NCBI GenBank assembly: GCA_035708085.1
Contig: DASSTE010000043.1
Location: 1-28,737, forward strand
From: DASSBR01 sp035708085
GTDB taxonomy: Bacteria; Pseudomonadota; Gammaproteobacteria; Natronospirales; DASSBR01
Reading direction: 5' to 3'
DNA length: 28,737 nucleotides
Below, piece by piece: positions 1 to 6,988 of the stretch. The translations under genes were made by a program, and so were the position numbers. The notes beneath the pieces are model-generated. The model saw only the letters and a program-made list of their open reading frames with translations, ran no database searches and was not told the origin of the DNA. How positions within the stretch are numbered: the stretch's first letter is position 1; each line of letters begins with the position of its first letter.

Positions 1-749
1 TCGCGCAGCCATATTTCAGTTCGCTCGCGCACTTCGGTTAAGTTTCGGAACACATACATATCGAGCACGCCGCGGCGGTAGCTGCCATTAAAGCGCTCGA
101 TGAAGCCGTTTTGCATCGGCCGACCCGGCTGGATAAAGTCCAGCTCGATGTTGTGAGTTTCCGCCCATTCGGCGATAGCGGTAGCGATAAATTCCGGCCC
201 GTTGTCCAGCCGTAGCTTGCCGGGGTAACCGCGCCAGGCGGCGATCCGGTCGAGCACGCGGATGACGCGCGTCGCCGGCAGGTTGAGGTCAATTTCAACG
301 GCGAGAGCCTCACGTGTAAAGTCGTCAACGACGTTGAAGGTCCGAAAGCGGCGGCCGTCCCACAGCGCGTCGGACATGAAGTCGGCCGACCAGCCGTGGT
401 TCATCGCCTCGCCGGCGATGAGCGGCGTCGGGTGGCGGTTCGGTAGCCGCTTCTTGCCGCGCCGCCGCTGATTAAGCTTGAGCTTGCAGTACACCCGCCA
501 TACTCGCTTATGGTTCCACTTGTGGCCCCGCCGCCGGATGAGCTTGAACAGTTTGCTAAAGCCCCGCTCGGGGAATCGTTCTGCCAGCTCCAGCAGCACC
601 GCGATGACCGGTTCGTCCTGGTCCGGCTTCGGTTGATAGCGCGCTACCGAGCGCGCCAATCCCACCGCCTGACAGGCCCGGCGCTCGCTCAGGCCGTGCT
701 CGTCTTTGAGCGCGGCCACGAGCGGGCGTTTCTCCGCCGGACCTACAGT
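1..749 (-). CDS. IS3-family transposase OrfB (DDE integrase), partial
   Basis: This frame is the -1 frame relative to orfA and is open from the slippery site to the left edge, about 249 codons, so the C-terminus is missing. It encodes the rve-type integrase core. The order is an HTH_21-like segment (ERGFSKLFKLIRRRGHKWN), then the catalytic region with SADFMSDAL (first Asp), LRLDNGPEF (second Asp) and NGFIERFNGSYR (Glu), which is the DD(35)E signature. No convincing independent start is visible, so it is probably made only as an OrfAB fusion by -1 frameshifting. The visible part has no internal stop, so the element may be active, subject to its unseen end. Confidence 0.93.
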
Positions 750-1009
750 TTTTTTGCGATTACGTCCTTGAGAGCGGTGTTCTCCAGCGCGAGATCGGCG
801 TACATCCGCTTCAGCTTCGCGTTCTCGCCCTCCAGCTCTTTCAGCCGGCGGACGTCGGAGGCCTCCATGCCGCCATACTTCGACTTCCAGGTGTAGTAGG
901 TCGCATCAGAGATGCCCAGCTCTCGGCACACGTCTTTGACGTGCCGGCCGCCTTCCACCTGTTTAAGCGTCTGGACAATCTGATTCTCGGTAAATCTGCT
1001 CTTGCGCAT
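743..1009 (-). CDS. IS3-family transposase OrfA (HTH)
   Basis: An 88-residue protein of the HTH_Tnp_1/IS3 OrfA family. An N-terminal helix-turn-helix (KDVCRELGISDATYYTWKSK) recognises the IS ends. A Leu-rich coiled coil follows (RRLKELEGENAKLKRMYADL), which in this family mediates multimerisation. The ATG at 1007-1009 is preceded by a strong GGAGG ribosome-binding site at 1016-1020. The frame ends at a TAG just after the A7 slippery tract, which passes a fraction of ribosomes into orfB. The length is typical for the family. The ribosome-binding site is complementary to the outer IS end, described separately. Confidence 0.95.
   Translation of the reverse strand: MRKSRFTENQIVQTLKQVEGGRHVKDVCRELGISDATYYTWKSKYGGMEASDVRRLKELEGENAKLKRMYADLALENTALKDVIAKKL
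749..755 (-). other. Programmed -1 frameshift site A_AAA_AAA
   Basis: On the minus strand the OrfA codons GCA AAA AAA CTG TAG contain a perfect X_XXY_YYZ heptamer of seven A residues, placed one sense codon before the orfA stop. Slipping back one base gives AAA AAA ACT GTA and continues without a stop into the catalytic OrfB frame. This is the standard way IS3-family elements make the OrfAB transposase. I did not identify a stimulatory pseudoknot. Confidence 0.88.
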
Positions 1010-1083
1010 CTGTCGCCTCCTGGGGTGCTAGTGTACCCGGAGACTCCAGTTATCATTGGACCGATTTTAGGGGGAGGCGACAG
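1010..1083 (-). repeat. IS end and orfA RBS form an inverted repeat
   Basis: The outer end of the element (TGTCGCCTCC on the minus strand, 1082-1073) is the exact reverse complement of the orfA ribosome-binding region GGAGGCGACA (1020-1011). One further pair is gained with the flanking base at 1083. The arms are separated by 52 bases. A transcript entering from outside would include both arms and could hide the GGAGG; a transcript from an internal promoter would lack the outer arm. A weak -10-like TACACT lies on the minus strand at 1035-1030, but I see no good -35. Confidence 0.7.
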
Positions 1084-1668
1084 AACGACGACAAGGGATT
1101 CGGCTTCATTACGCCATCCTCTGGCGGTTCGCGAGTCTTCGTGCACATCAGCTCGTTCCCTCGAGGACAACGTCGACCGCAGCTAAATGACCCGGTGACC
1201 TATGCGGTGGCGCGCGACGTCCAAAAAAGGGTTCGGGCCGAGCAAGTAGCGTTCCAGAGCGGGATCAAGCGCAACACGGTACGCCCGCTAGGCGTGGCCC
1301 CTGCGCTCGGTCTGTCCGCGGTATTTTTTGCCGCGCTGGCAGCCGCTGTATTTGAAGGCGCCGCTCCTTTGACGGTCGTTGGCTTTTATGCGCTGATAAG
1401 CACCGTCACCTTCGTCATGTATGGCTCGGACAAAAGCGCCGCGCAGCGCGGTGCTTGGCGTATCCCGGAGGCGCATCTCCATTTGGCCGCGGTTACTGGT
1501 GGCTGGCCCGGCGCGCTGATCGCGCAGCGCCTATTCCGACACAAGACTAAAAAGCAGCCATTTCAGTTCGTTTTCTGGTGTACAGTCATGGCCAACTGCG
1601 CGGGCCTTGTGTGGCTAATCACTTCAGAGCAGGCGGCAGGCCTCCGGGCCAGCTTTGGAATCAGCTGA
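1084..1668 (+). pseudogene. Cold-shock domain/DUF1294 protein, 5'-truncated by the IS
   Basis: The frame resumes right at the IS end with NDDKGFGFITPSSG, which carries the RNP-1 motif (KGFGFI). VFVHIS (RNP-2) follows, so most of a nucleic-acid-binding cold-shock domain is present. The start codon and first beta-strand are gone. The rest is a DUF1294 membrane domain with hydrophobic segments around 1291-1365, 1375-1425 and 1575-1625 and the family motif GGWPGALIAQRLFRHKTKK. No ATG, GTG or TTG occurs in frame between the IS stop codon at 991-993 and a GTG at 1141, which lies inside RNP-2. A stub protein keeping only DUF1294 is conceivable, but the cold-shock function should be lost. Confidence 0.88.
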
Positions 1669-1701
1669 ATCAGCGGGAAAAGGCAACTGGGTGAAGTAAA
1701 G

Positions 1702-2112
1702 ATGGCAACCAGAGACACAAACGAGACAACCGATTGGATGTCCGCCGTTACGGAACTGGAAGAACAAAGCCGTAGGGCGTTTCTTGCGCGCGATCTGGAA
1801 ACACTTAACTCACTGTGGTCCGACGACCTCATTGTCAATTCGCCTATCAACCGTATTCACAACAAGGAGCGGGTCCTCGCTCTGCTCGAAGAAGGCATTA
1901 TCAGCCATATTTCGTACGAAATAGAAATCGAGCAAATTGAAAGGTCGAAGGACCTGATAATCGTCATGGGCGGCGACACGGTGATCAATTCTGCTGGCTC
2001 AAACCCGATCAGCCGGCGATTTACAAATGTGTGGCGTCTTGAGAATGGCGCTTGGCGCATGTTTGTCCGTCATGCAAACATCATTCAGAAATCCCCGCGA
2101 TCCGGTGCGTAA
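1702..2112 (+). CDS. NTF2-like/SnoaL-like (DUF4440-type) protein
   Basis: A 136-residue soluble protein with the pattern of the nuclear-transport-factor-2-like fold. An N-terminal helix carries the phrase RRAFLARDLETLNSLWSDDL, a central segment ends in the beta-strand DLIIVMGGDTV, and the C-terminal strands read FTNVWRLENGAWRMFVRHAN, which is the usual ending of DUF4440/SnoaL-like proteins. No signal peptide is seen. A purine-rich GAAGTAAAG stretch lies just before the ATG. The gene has visibly lower G+C than the atp and par genes of this window, suggesting a later arrival. The family includes small-molecule isomerases, hydrolases and immunity-like proteins, so no substrate can be named. Confidence 0.8.
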   Translation: MATRDTNETTDWMSAVTELEEQSRRAFLARDLETLNSLWSDDLIVNSPINRIHNKERVLALLEEGIISHISYEIEIEQIERSKDLIIVMGGDTVINSAGSNPISRRFTNVWRLENGAWRMFVRHANIIQKSPRSGA

Positions 2113-2169
2113 TATTGCGTTCAGCCCGTGCCGGATTGGCACCAGTTCCGATCTCAATGGAGAAGTGAG

Positions 2170-2655
2170 ATGACAACGCCCGCCAAGAACACAGTTTGTC
2201 TCTGGTACAACGGCGGTGCCGAGGACGCGGCACGCTTTTACGCCGAGACCTTTCCCGACTCTTCCGTCAGCGCAGTCCATCGCGCACCGGGCGATTTTCC
2301 GTCCGGCAAGCAGGGCGATGTATTGACGGTCGAGTTCACCGTGTTGGGTATTCCGTGCCTTGGCCTCAATGGCGGCCCCGCGTTCACGCATAACGAGGCG
2401 TTTTCGTTCCAGGTTGCGACCATGGACCAGGCCGAAACAGACCGCTACTGGAACGCAATCGTCAGCAACGGCGGTGAGGAAAGCGCCTGCGGCTGGTGCA
2501 AGGATAAGTGGGGGCTGTCCTGGCAGATAACGCCGATCGTCCTGACGAAGGCGGTCACCAACCCCGACCCCGCTGTTGCCAAGCGCGCCTTTGATGCGAT
2601 GATGCAAATGAGAAAAATCGACATCGCCGCCATCGAGGCGGCGTGCCGCGGTTGA
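2170..2655 (+). CDS. VOC superfamily protein, PhnB/3-demethylubiquinone methyltransferase-like
   Basis: A 161-residue protein beginning MTTPAKNTVCLWYNGGAEDA. The motifs WYNGGAEDAARFYAETFPDS, LNGGPAFTHNEAFSFQV and CGWCKDKWGLSWQITP are typical of the PhnB-like, glyoxalase-fold (VOC) proteins often labelled 3-demethylubiquinone-9 3-methyltransferase. Such proteins form paired beta-alpha-beta-beta-beta modules that usually bind a metal. The ATG at 2170 was preferred over an upstream in-frame start at 2128 because GGAGAAG (2159-2165) sits just before it and the family begins at this point. The methyltransferase label is historical and is not proof of ubiquinone synthesis. It ends 26 bp from the convergent gpx gene. 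Confidence 0.87.
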   Translation: MTTPAKNTVCLWYNGGAEDAARFYAETFPDSSVSAVHRAPGDFPSGKQGDVLTVEFTVLGIPCLGLNGGPAFTHNEAFSFQVATMDQAETDRYWNAIVSNGGEESACGWCKDKWGLSWQITPIVLTKAVTNPDPAVAKRAFDAMMQMRKIDIAAIEAACRG

Positions 2656-2681
2656 TTCTGGGCCGACACTGCGTGCTATCG

Positions 2682-3167
2682 TCAATTGCGTAAGAGGTCC
2701 GCCAAATCGCCGGCAATACGGTCGGGCGTCACCGTCGGCGCAAAACGCTTGTACACGCGGCCATCGCGGTCGACGATGAACTTGGTGAAATTCCACTTGA
2801 TCCGGTTACCAAACAGGCCGGACCTTTTTGCTTTGAGGTATCGGTACAGCGGGTGGGTGTCCGGGCCGTTGACGTCGATCTTCGCGAATAGCGGAAATGT
2901 CACGTCGTAGTTAGTCGAACAGAACTCCTGAATCTCGGCTTCCGTGCCCGGTTCCTGATGTGCAAATTGGTTGCACGGGAAACCGAGGACGACCAGTCCG
3001 TCGTTGCGATAGCGGCGGTATAACGATTCCAGGCCGGCGTACTGCGGGGTGAAGCCGCAGCGACTGGCGACGTTGACGATCAACAGCACCTTGCCGTCCC
3101 ATGTGGCCATCGTCTCCTGCCGGCCGTCGATGGTGGTCACCTCGATGGATCTGAGGTCCTGGTTCAC
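2682..3167 (-). CDS. Glutathione peroxidase family protein
   Basis: A 161-residue thioredoxin-fold peroxidase that reduces hydrogen peroxide or lipid hydroperoxides in the cytosol. The family landmarks are present: NVASRCGFTPQY with the peroxidatic Cys at residue 37 (Cys, not selenocysteine), LGFPCNQFAHQEPGT with a second Cys at residue 65 and the conserved Gln, and KWNFTKFIVDRDG with the catalytic Trp and Asn. Bacterial Cys-type members (BtuE-like) commonly use thioredoxin rather than glutathione. No signal peptide is seen. The start lies 4 bp after the stop of the upstream peptidase gene on the same strand, so the two are probably co-transcribed. Confidence 0.95.
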   Translation of the reverse strand: MNQDLRSIEVTTIDGRQETMATWDGKVLLIVNVASRCGFTPQYAGLESLYRRYRNDGLVVLGFPCNQFAHQEPGTEAEIQEFCSTNYDVTFPLFAKIDVNGPDTHPLYRYLKAKRSGLFGNRIKWNFTKFIVDRDGRVYKRFAPTVTPDRIAGDLADLLRN

Positions 3168-3171
3168 GGGG

Positions 3172-5271
3172 TTAGTCCAGCCCGAGTTGGTTCGCGAAGA
3201 AGGTTAGCGCGATGACGGTGTTGCCAACGCGCTGGCTGAACGACGCATCGACACCGTGACCGGCATGCATGCGCGTGAGCAGCAGGATTGGCAGATTCGA
3301 CGTCGTCGCGTTCTGCAGTGCGGCGGTGAATTTGCGCGATTGCCATGGCGCGACGCGCGGGTCGTTGACGCCCGTCGTCATCAGGACCGCGGGGTAGGCC
3401 GTGTGCGGCGTGACGTTTTGCAGTGGTGAGTAGGCCAGCGTCGCCTTGAACTGCGCCGGGTCGTCGACGCTGCCGTATTCCGGCACGTTGTAGCGGCCGT
3501 TGGCCCAGTCCTTTTCGTGGCGGATCATGTCGTAAATGCCGACCATCGACACGACCGCGCGAAACGCGTGCGGGTGCTGCGTGAGCTCCGCGCCCATCAA
3601 CAGGCCGCCGTTGCTGCCGCCCATGATGCCGAGCTGATCGCGGTCGGTCCAGCCGCCCTTTTCCAGCGCGATCGCGGCGGCATAGAAGTCGTCGAAGACG
3701 TTCTGCTTGTCGAGTCGCATACCGCCGCGGTGCCAGCCCTCGCCGAATTCGTTGCCGCCGCGGATATTGGCGACGGCGTACACGCCGCCGCGCTCCAGCC
3801 ACGCCAGCCGCGAGCCGATGAAGCCGGGCCGCACTGGAATGTCGAAGCCGCCGTAGCCGTAGAGAATGGTCGGGCGCTTGCCGTTGGGCGTGGTGCCGGC
3901 CATCGACAGCACCGTGACCGGCACCTTCGTGCCGTCCTTCGACACGCCCTCGATCACGTGCACGCGAACCTTCGAATAATCGGCCGCCGGCTTGACCTCG
4001 AACACGGTCTTCAGCTTGCCGGTTCTGGCGTTGTAGACGACCCAGCGTGACGGCAGCGTCCAGCCGCTGTAGCTGACGAGCGCCTCCGGCCGGCCGGCTT
4101 CCGAAGCGATCCCGCCGATCCCGATGCCGTGCGCGGGCAGCGGCAGGCGGCGCACGAACCGGCCATGGTTATCGTACTGCTCGATCCACCACTCCGGCCC
4201 CCAACTGCGCACGACCAGGAAACCGCCGGCGATCGGCTCGATACGCTGCAGCGCACCATCCTTGCTTTGCGGAACCACAACCCGGATCTTGCCGTCGTTG
4301 ACCGTAATGATCCGGCCGTGCGGCGCGCCGGCGAAGCTCCGCACGAGCAGCCGCTGGCCGACCCACGTCGCGCCGCGCACGTTGGCGTCGTGGCCGAGCA
4401 CCTTTACCCATTGACGGCCGCGGTGCAGGAAGACATCCGCCGGACCGCCATCGCCGTCGTAGGCCAGCAGCGCGAGCTGTTTCGCGTGGGGCGAACTCAG
4501 CAGGTGGTATTCGGCGATCGGTGAATAGTGCTTGCCGAAGACGATCCGGTCCGCCGACGCCGGCTGGCCCAGCGTGTGATGCACCAGCTCGGCGTTGAAC
4601 TGCCGGACAGGCTGTCTTTTCGGCGGCGGCGGAAAGCGCATGTAGATAAAGCCCCGCTCATCCGCGTCCCACGCCAGCGCATTGGGCGAGGTGCCGCCGC
4701 CGGCCCAGCGCAGCGTGTCGGGCAGGCGTTTTCCCGTCTTCACATCGAGCACATGAATCGTCGTCAGTTCGCTGCCACCCTTCGCGGTGCCGTAGGCGAG
4801 ATAGCGGCCACCAGGCGAGGGCCAATAACCGGTGATGGCGAGGTGGTCCTTGCCGTTGACGTCCACCAGCACGTGCGCCCTGCCCTTGGGCCAGGCCTGT
4901 GCAACCAGCACCGGTTGCGGTTGCGGCGGCGTCTGGCGCAGATAGAACAGCGTGCCGCCCGCGAGCAGGGGTGAATAACGGCGCGTCGAGGTGATCGCCA
5001 GCGCACGCACGCGTTTGCTTAGAGCGTGCCCTTGCGGCATCGCACTCAGCATTGCGTCGGTGTACGCGTTTTGCGCCTCGATCCAGTGCTTGACCTTCGG
5101 CGCGTTGCCGTCCTCCAGCCAGCGATACGGGTCGCTGATCTTGACGCCATGCAGCGTGCTGGAAGCCGGATGCTTCGGCGACGGGGGCGGCTGCGGTGTG
5201 CCGGCAGCCTGGACGAGGCCGGCAACCAGGCAGGCAAAAACGGAGCAAGCGACGAGCGGGGCAGCGCGCAT
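3172..5271 (-). CDS. Prolyl oligopeptidase (S9A), exported
   Basis: A 699-residue serine peptidase that cleaves short peptides after proline. It begins with a likely signal peptide (residues 1-22, ending LVAGLVQAAG). The family N-terminus (KISDPYRWLEDGNAPKVKHW) and a seven-bladed beta-propeller region follow, then the alpha/beta-hydrolase domain. The catalytic triad is Ser553 in GGSNGG, Asp637 in VNDPRVAPW and His672 in HAGHGV, nearly the numbering of porcine POP (Ser554). The frame stays open far upstream through antisense sequence. The ATG at 5269-5271 was chosen because the signal peptide and family start there and a GGAG lies about nine bases upstream. It is divergent from the DUF72 gene. 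Confidence 0.95.
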   Translation of the reverse strand: MRAAPLVACSVFACLVAGLVQAAGTPQPPPSPKHPASSTLHGVKISDPYRWLEDGNAPKVKHWIEAQNAYTDAMLSAMPQGHALSKRVRALAITSTRRYSPLLAGGTLFYLRQTPPQPQPVLVAQAWPKGRAHVLVDVNGKDHLAITGYWPSPGGRYLAYGTAKGGSELTTIHVLDVKTGKRLPDTLRWAGGGTSPNALAWDADERGFIYMRFPPPPKRQPVRQFNAELVHHTLGQPASADRIVFGKHYSPIAEYHLLSSPHAKQLALLAYDGDGGPADVFLHRGRQWVKVLGHDANVRGATWVGQRLLVRSFAGAPHGRIITVNDGKIRVVVPQSKDGALQRIEPIAGGFLVVRSWGPEWWIEQYDNHGRFVRRLPLPAHGIGIGGIASEAGRPEALVSYSGWTLPSRWVVYNARTGKLKTVFEVKPAADYSKVRVHVIEGVSKDGTKVPVTVLSMAGTTPNGKRPTILYGYGGFDIPVRPGFIGSRLAWLERGGVYAVANIRGGNEFGEGWHRGGMRLDKQNVFDDFYAAAIALEKGGWTDRDQLGIMGGSNGGLLMGAELTQHPHAFRAVVSMVGIYDMIRHEKDWANGRYNVPEYGSVDDPAQFKATLAYSPLQNVTPHTAYPAVLMTTGVNDPRVAPWQSRKFTAALQNATTSNLPILLLTRMHAGHGVDASFSQRVGNTVIALTFFANQLGLD

Positions 5272-5388
5272 GATGAATGTCTCCAAGGGCGGGGCCGCTT
5301 GGAATCTAGCACCGGCACCAGCGCCCTGCAAGGCGACCGGCGCAGTCAGTACAATGAAAGATCGAACGCCAGCAAACGGACTTTGCAG

Positions 5389-6108
5389 ATGGCAGGCGCA
5401 ATTCGGATCGGCACGTCCGGCTTCCATTACAAGCACTGGAAGGGCGACTTTTATCCGGCGGATATGCCGGAGCGCGACTGGTTCGGCTGGTACGCGCGCC
5501 ATTTCGACACGCTGGAAATCAATAACACGTTCTACCGGCTGCCCGAGCGCTCCGTCTTCGCCCAATGGCACGACCAGGCGCCGGCCGGTTTCTGTTATGC
5601 GGTCAAATTCTCGCGCTTCGGCACGCACATCAAATATCTCAAAAGCCTGGAGCCGATCGAGCGATTCATGGACCGCGCCGCGCCGCTCGCGGAATTGATG
5701 GGGCCGGTGCTGGTGCAACTGCCGCCGCACTGGCAGGTGAACACCGAACGGCTGGATTGCTTTATGGCGGCGCTGCCGCGCACCTGCCGCTGGACGTTCG
5801 AGTTCCGCCATCCGAGCTGGTTGTGCGACGAGGTTTTCAACCTGCTGGAGAAGCACCACGTCGCGCTTTGCGTGCACGACATGATCGACAACCATCCGCG
5901 GCGCCTGACGACGAACTGGACGTACCTGCGCTTTCACGGCGCGCATTATTCCGGCAGCTATTCCGCCCAATATCTGACCGCGCTTGCCCGCCGCCTGCGC
6001 GACTACGCCAATGACGGCATCGACGCATACGCTTATTTCAACAACGACGCCGAGGGCCACGCCGTCCGTAACGCGCTGGCACTGAAGCGTTACGTCGCCA
6101 ACACCTGA
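5389..6108 (+). CDS. DUF72 family protein (YecE-like)
   Basis: A 239-residue TIM-barrel protein of the DUF72/YecE family, whose biochemical role is not established. The family start IRIGTSGFHYKHWKGDFYP is followed by LEINNTFYRLP, VLVQLPPHW, FEFRHPSW, CVHDM, TYLRFHG and YFNNDAEGHAVRNA, all conserved DUF72 blocks in the expected order. The frame is open upstream to 5026, but that extension overlaps the divergent peptidase gene and matches nothing in the family, so the ATG at 5389 is taken. The ribosome-binding site is weak. Upstream, TACAAT at 5350-5355 is a possible -10 box without a convincing -35. Confidence 0.92.
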   Translation: MAGAIRIGTSGFHYKHWKGDFYPADMPERDWFGWYARHFDTLEINNTFYRLPERSVFAQWHDQAPAGFCYAVKFSRFGTHIKYLKSLEPIERFMDRAAPLAELMGPVLVQLPPHWQVNTERLDCFMAALPRTCRWTFEFRHPSWLCDEVFNLLEKHHVALCVHDMIDNHPRRLTTNWTYLRFHGAHYSGSYSAQYLTALARRLRDYANDGIDAYAYFNNDAEGHAVRNALALKRYVANT

Positions 6109-6118
6109 AGCCGAATTC

Positions 6119-6134
6119 CCCCCGTTTTCGGGGG
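6119..6134 (+). terminator. Short GC hairpin after the DUF72 gene
   Basis: CCCCCG and CGGGGG form a 6-bp stem around a TTTT loop, 10 bases after the DUF72 stop codon. No U-tract follows, so it is at best a weak intrinsic terminator or an RNA-stabilising hairpin ahead of uppP. Confidence 0.45.
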
Positions 6135-6186
6135 CTCGCTTGTACCTCAATAACAGGTAAACTAAGCGCCACCTTAAGGGGGGCGC

Positions 6187-6981
6187 ATGCACGATTTCCT
6201 GAACGTCATCCTGCTCGGCATCATCGAGGGCATCAGCGAGTTTTTGCCGATCTCGAGCACCGGGCACCTGCTGATCGCGGAGCATTTCGGCCTCGGCGCG
6301 CGCTCGGACCTGTTCAACGTCGGCATCCAGGCCGGTGCGATTCTCGCCATCACGCTGATTTACTGGCGCCGCATCTGGGCGCTGCTGACGAACTGGCGCG
6401 ACCCGGCCAACCGCGACTATCTCTTCAAGCTGATCGTCGCGTTCGTGATCACCGTGCTGATCGGCCTGCTGGCGGTCAAGATGGGCTATAAGCTGCCGAC
6501 CGCGATCGGGCCGGTCGCGTGGGCGCTGATCGTCGGCGGTATCTGGATGATTTTTGCCGAGCAGTGGGCGGCGCGCCGGCCGGAGCGCAGCGAGGTGACG
6601 TGGCTGGTCGCGGTGCTGGTGGGCATCGCGCAAATGATCGCCGGCATCTTTCCGGGACTGTCGCGCTCGGCGATGACGATTTTCGCGGCGATGCTGTTCG
6701 GCACCAGCGACCGCTCCGCCGCCACCGAGTTCGCCTTCCTGGTCGGCATCCCGACGATGTATGCGGCCACCGGCTATGAATTTCTGAAAGTGCTGTCCGG
6801 CGGCGCGACGGTCGCGATCAACTGGGACGCGTTCGCGCTCGGTTTCGTCGTCTCGCTGATCGTCGCGTTCATTTCGGTGAAGTGGCTGCTCGCCTACATT
6901 CGCAGCCATACGTACACCCCTTTTGCCGTTTATCGGATTTTGCTCGGCGTGGCGGTACTTGTAGCGCTGGGCGTGGCATAG
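6187..6981 (+). CDS. uppP: Undecaprenyl-diphosphatase (bacitracin resistance)
   Basis: A 264-residue polytopic inner-membrane enzyme that dephosphorylates undecaprenyl pyrophosphate to recycle the lipid carrier used for peptidoglycan and other surface polymers. Both signature regions are present: EGISEFLPISSTGH (residues 14-27) with the catalytic Glu and the SST segment, and PGLSRSAMT (from residue 156) with the conserved Arg and Ser. About eight hydrophobic segments are visible. A strong GGGGGGC ribosome-binding site precedes the ATG. The stop codon is 7 bp before the histidine kinase gene, so the two are very likely one transcript. Confidence 0.96.
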   Translation: MHDFLNVILLGIIEGISEFLPISSTGHLLIAEHFGLGARSDLFNVGIQAGAILAITLIYWRRIWALLTNWRDPANRDYLFKLIVAFVITVLIGLLAVKMGYKLPTAIGPVAWALIVGGIWMIFAEQWAARRPERSEVTWLVAVLVGIAQMIAGIFPGLSRSAMTIFAAMLFGTSDRSAATEFAFLVGIPTMYAATGYEFLKVLSGGATVAINWDAFALGFVVSLIVAFISVKWLLAYIRSHTYTPFAVYRILLGVAVLVALGVA

Positions 6982-6988
6982 TAAGCCC

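Larger units (their letters stand above)
1..1082 (-). mobile_element. IS3-family insertion sequence, 5' portion (IS407-like), cut by window edge
   Basis: The element carries the two overlapping frames typical of IS3-family elements: a small HTH OrfA and a DDE-integrase OrfB joined by an A7 slippery site. The orfA-proximal end is placed at 1082. The minus strand there begins TGTCGCCTCC, starting with the TG expected of IS3-family termini, and the host reading frame (a cold-shock gene) resumes immediately outside. The orfB-distal end is beyond position 1, so the second inverted repeat and the target duplication cannot be seen; the base pairs next to the junction on the host side are GAAC (1083-1086). 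The IS407-like subgroup is inferred from the OrfA and OrfB sequence style, not from a database match. Confidence 0.9.
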
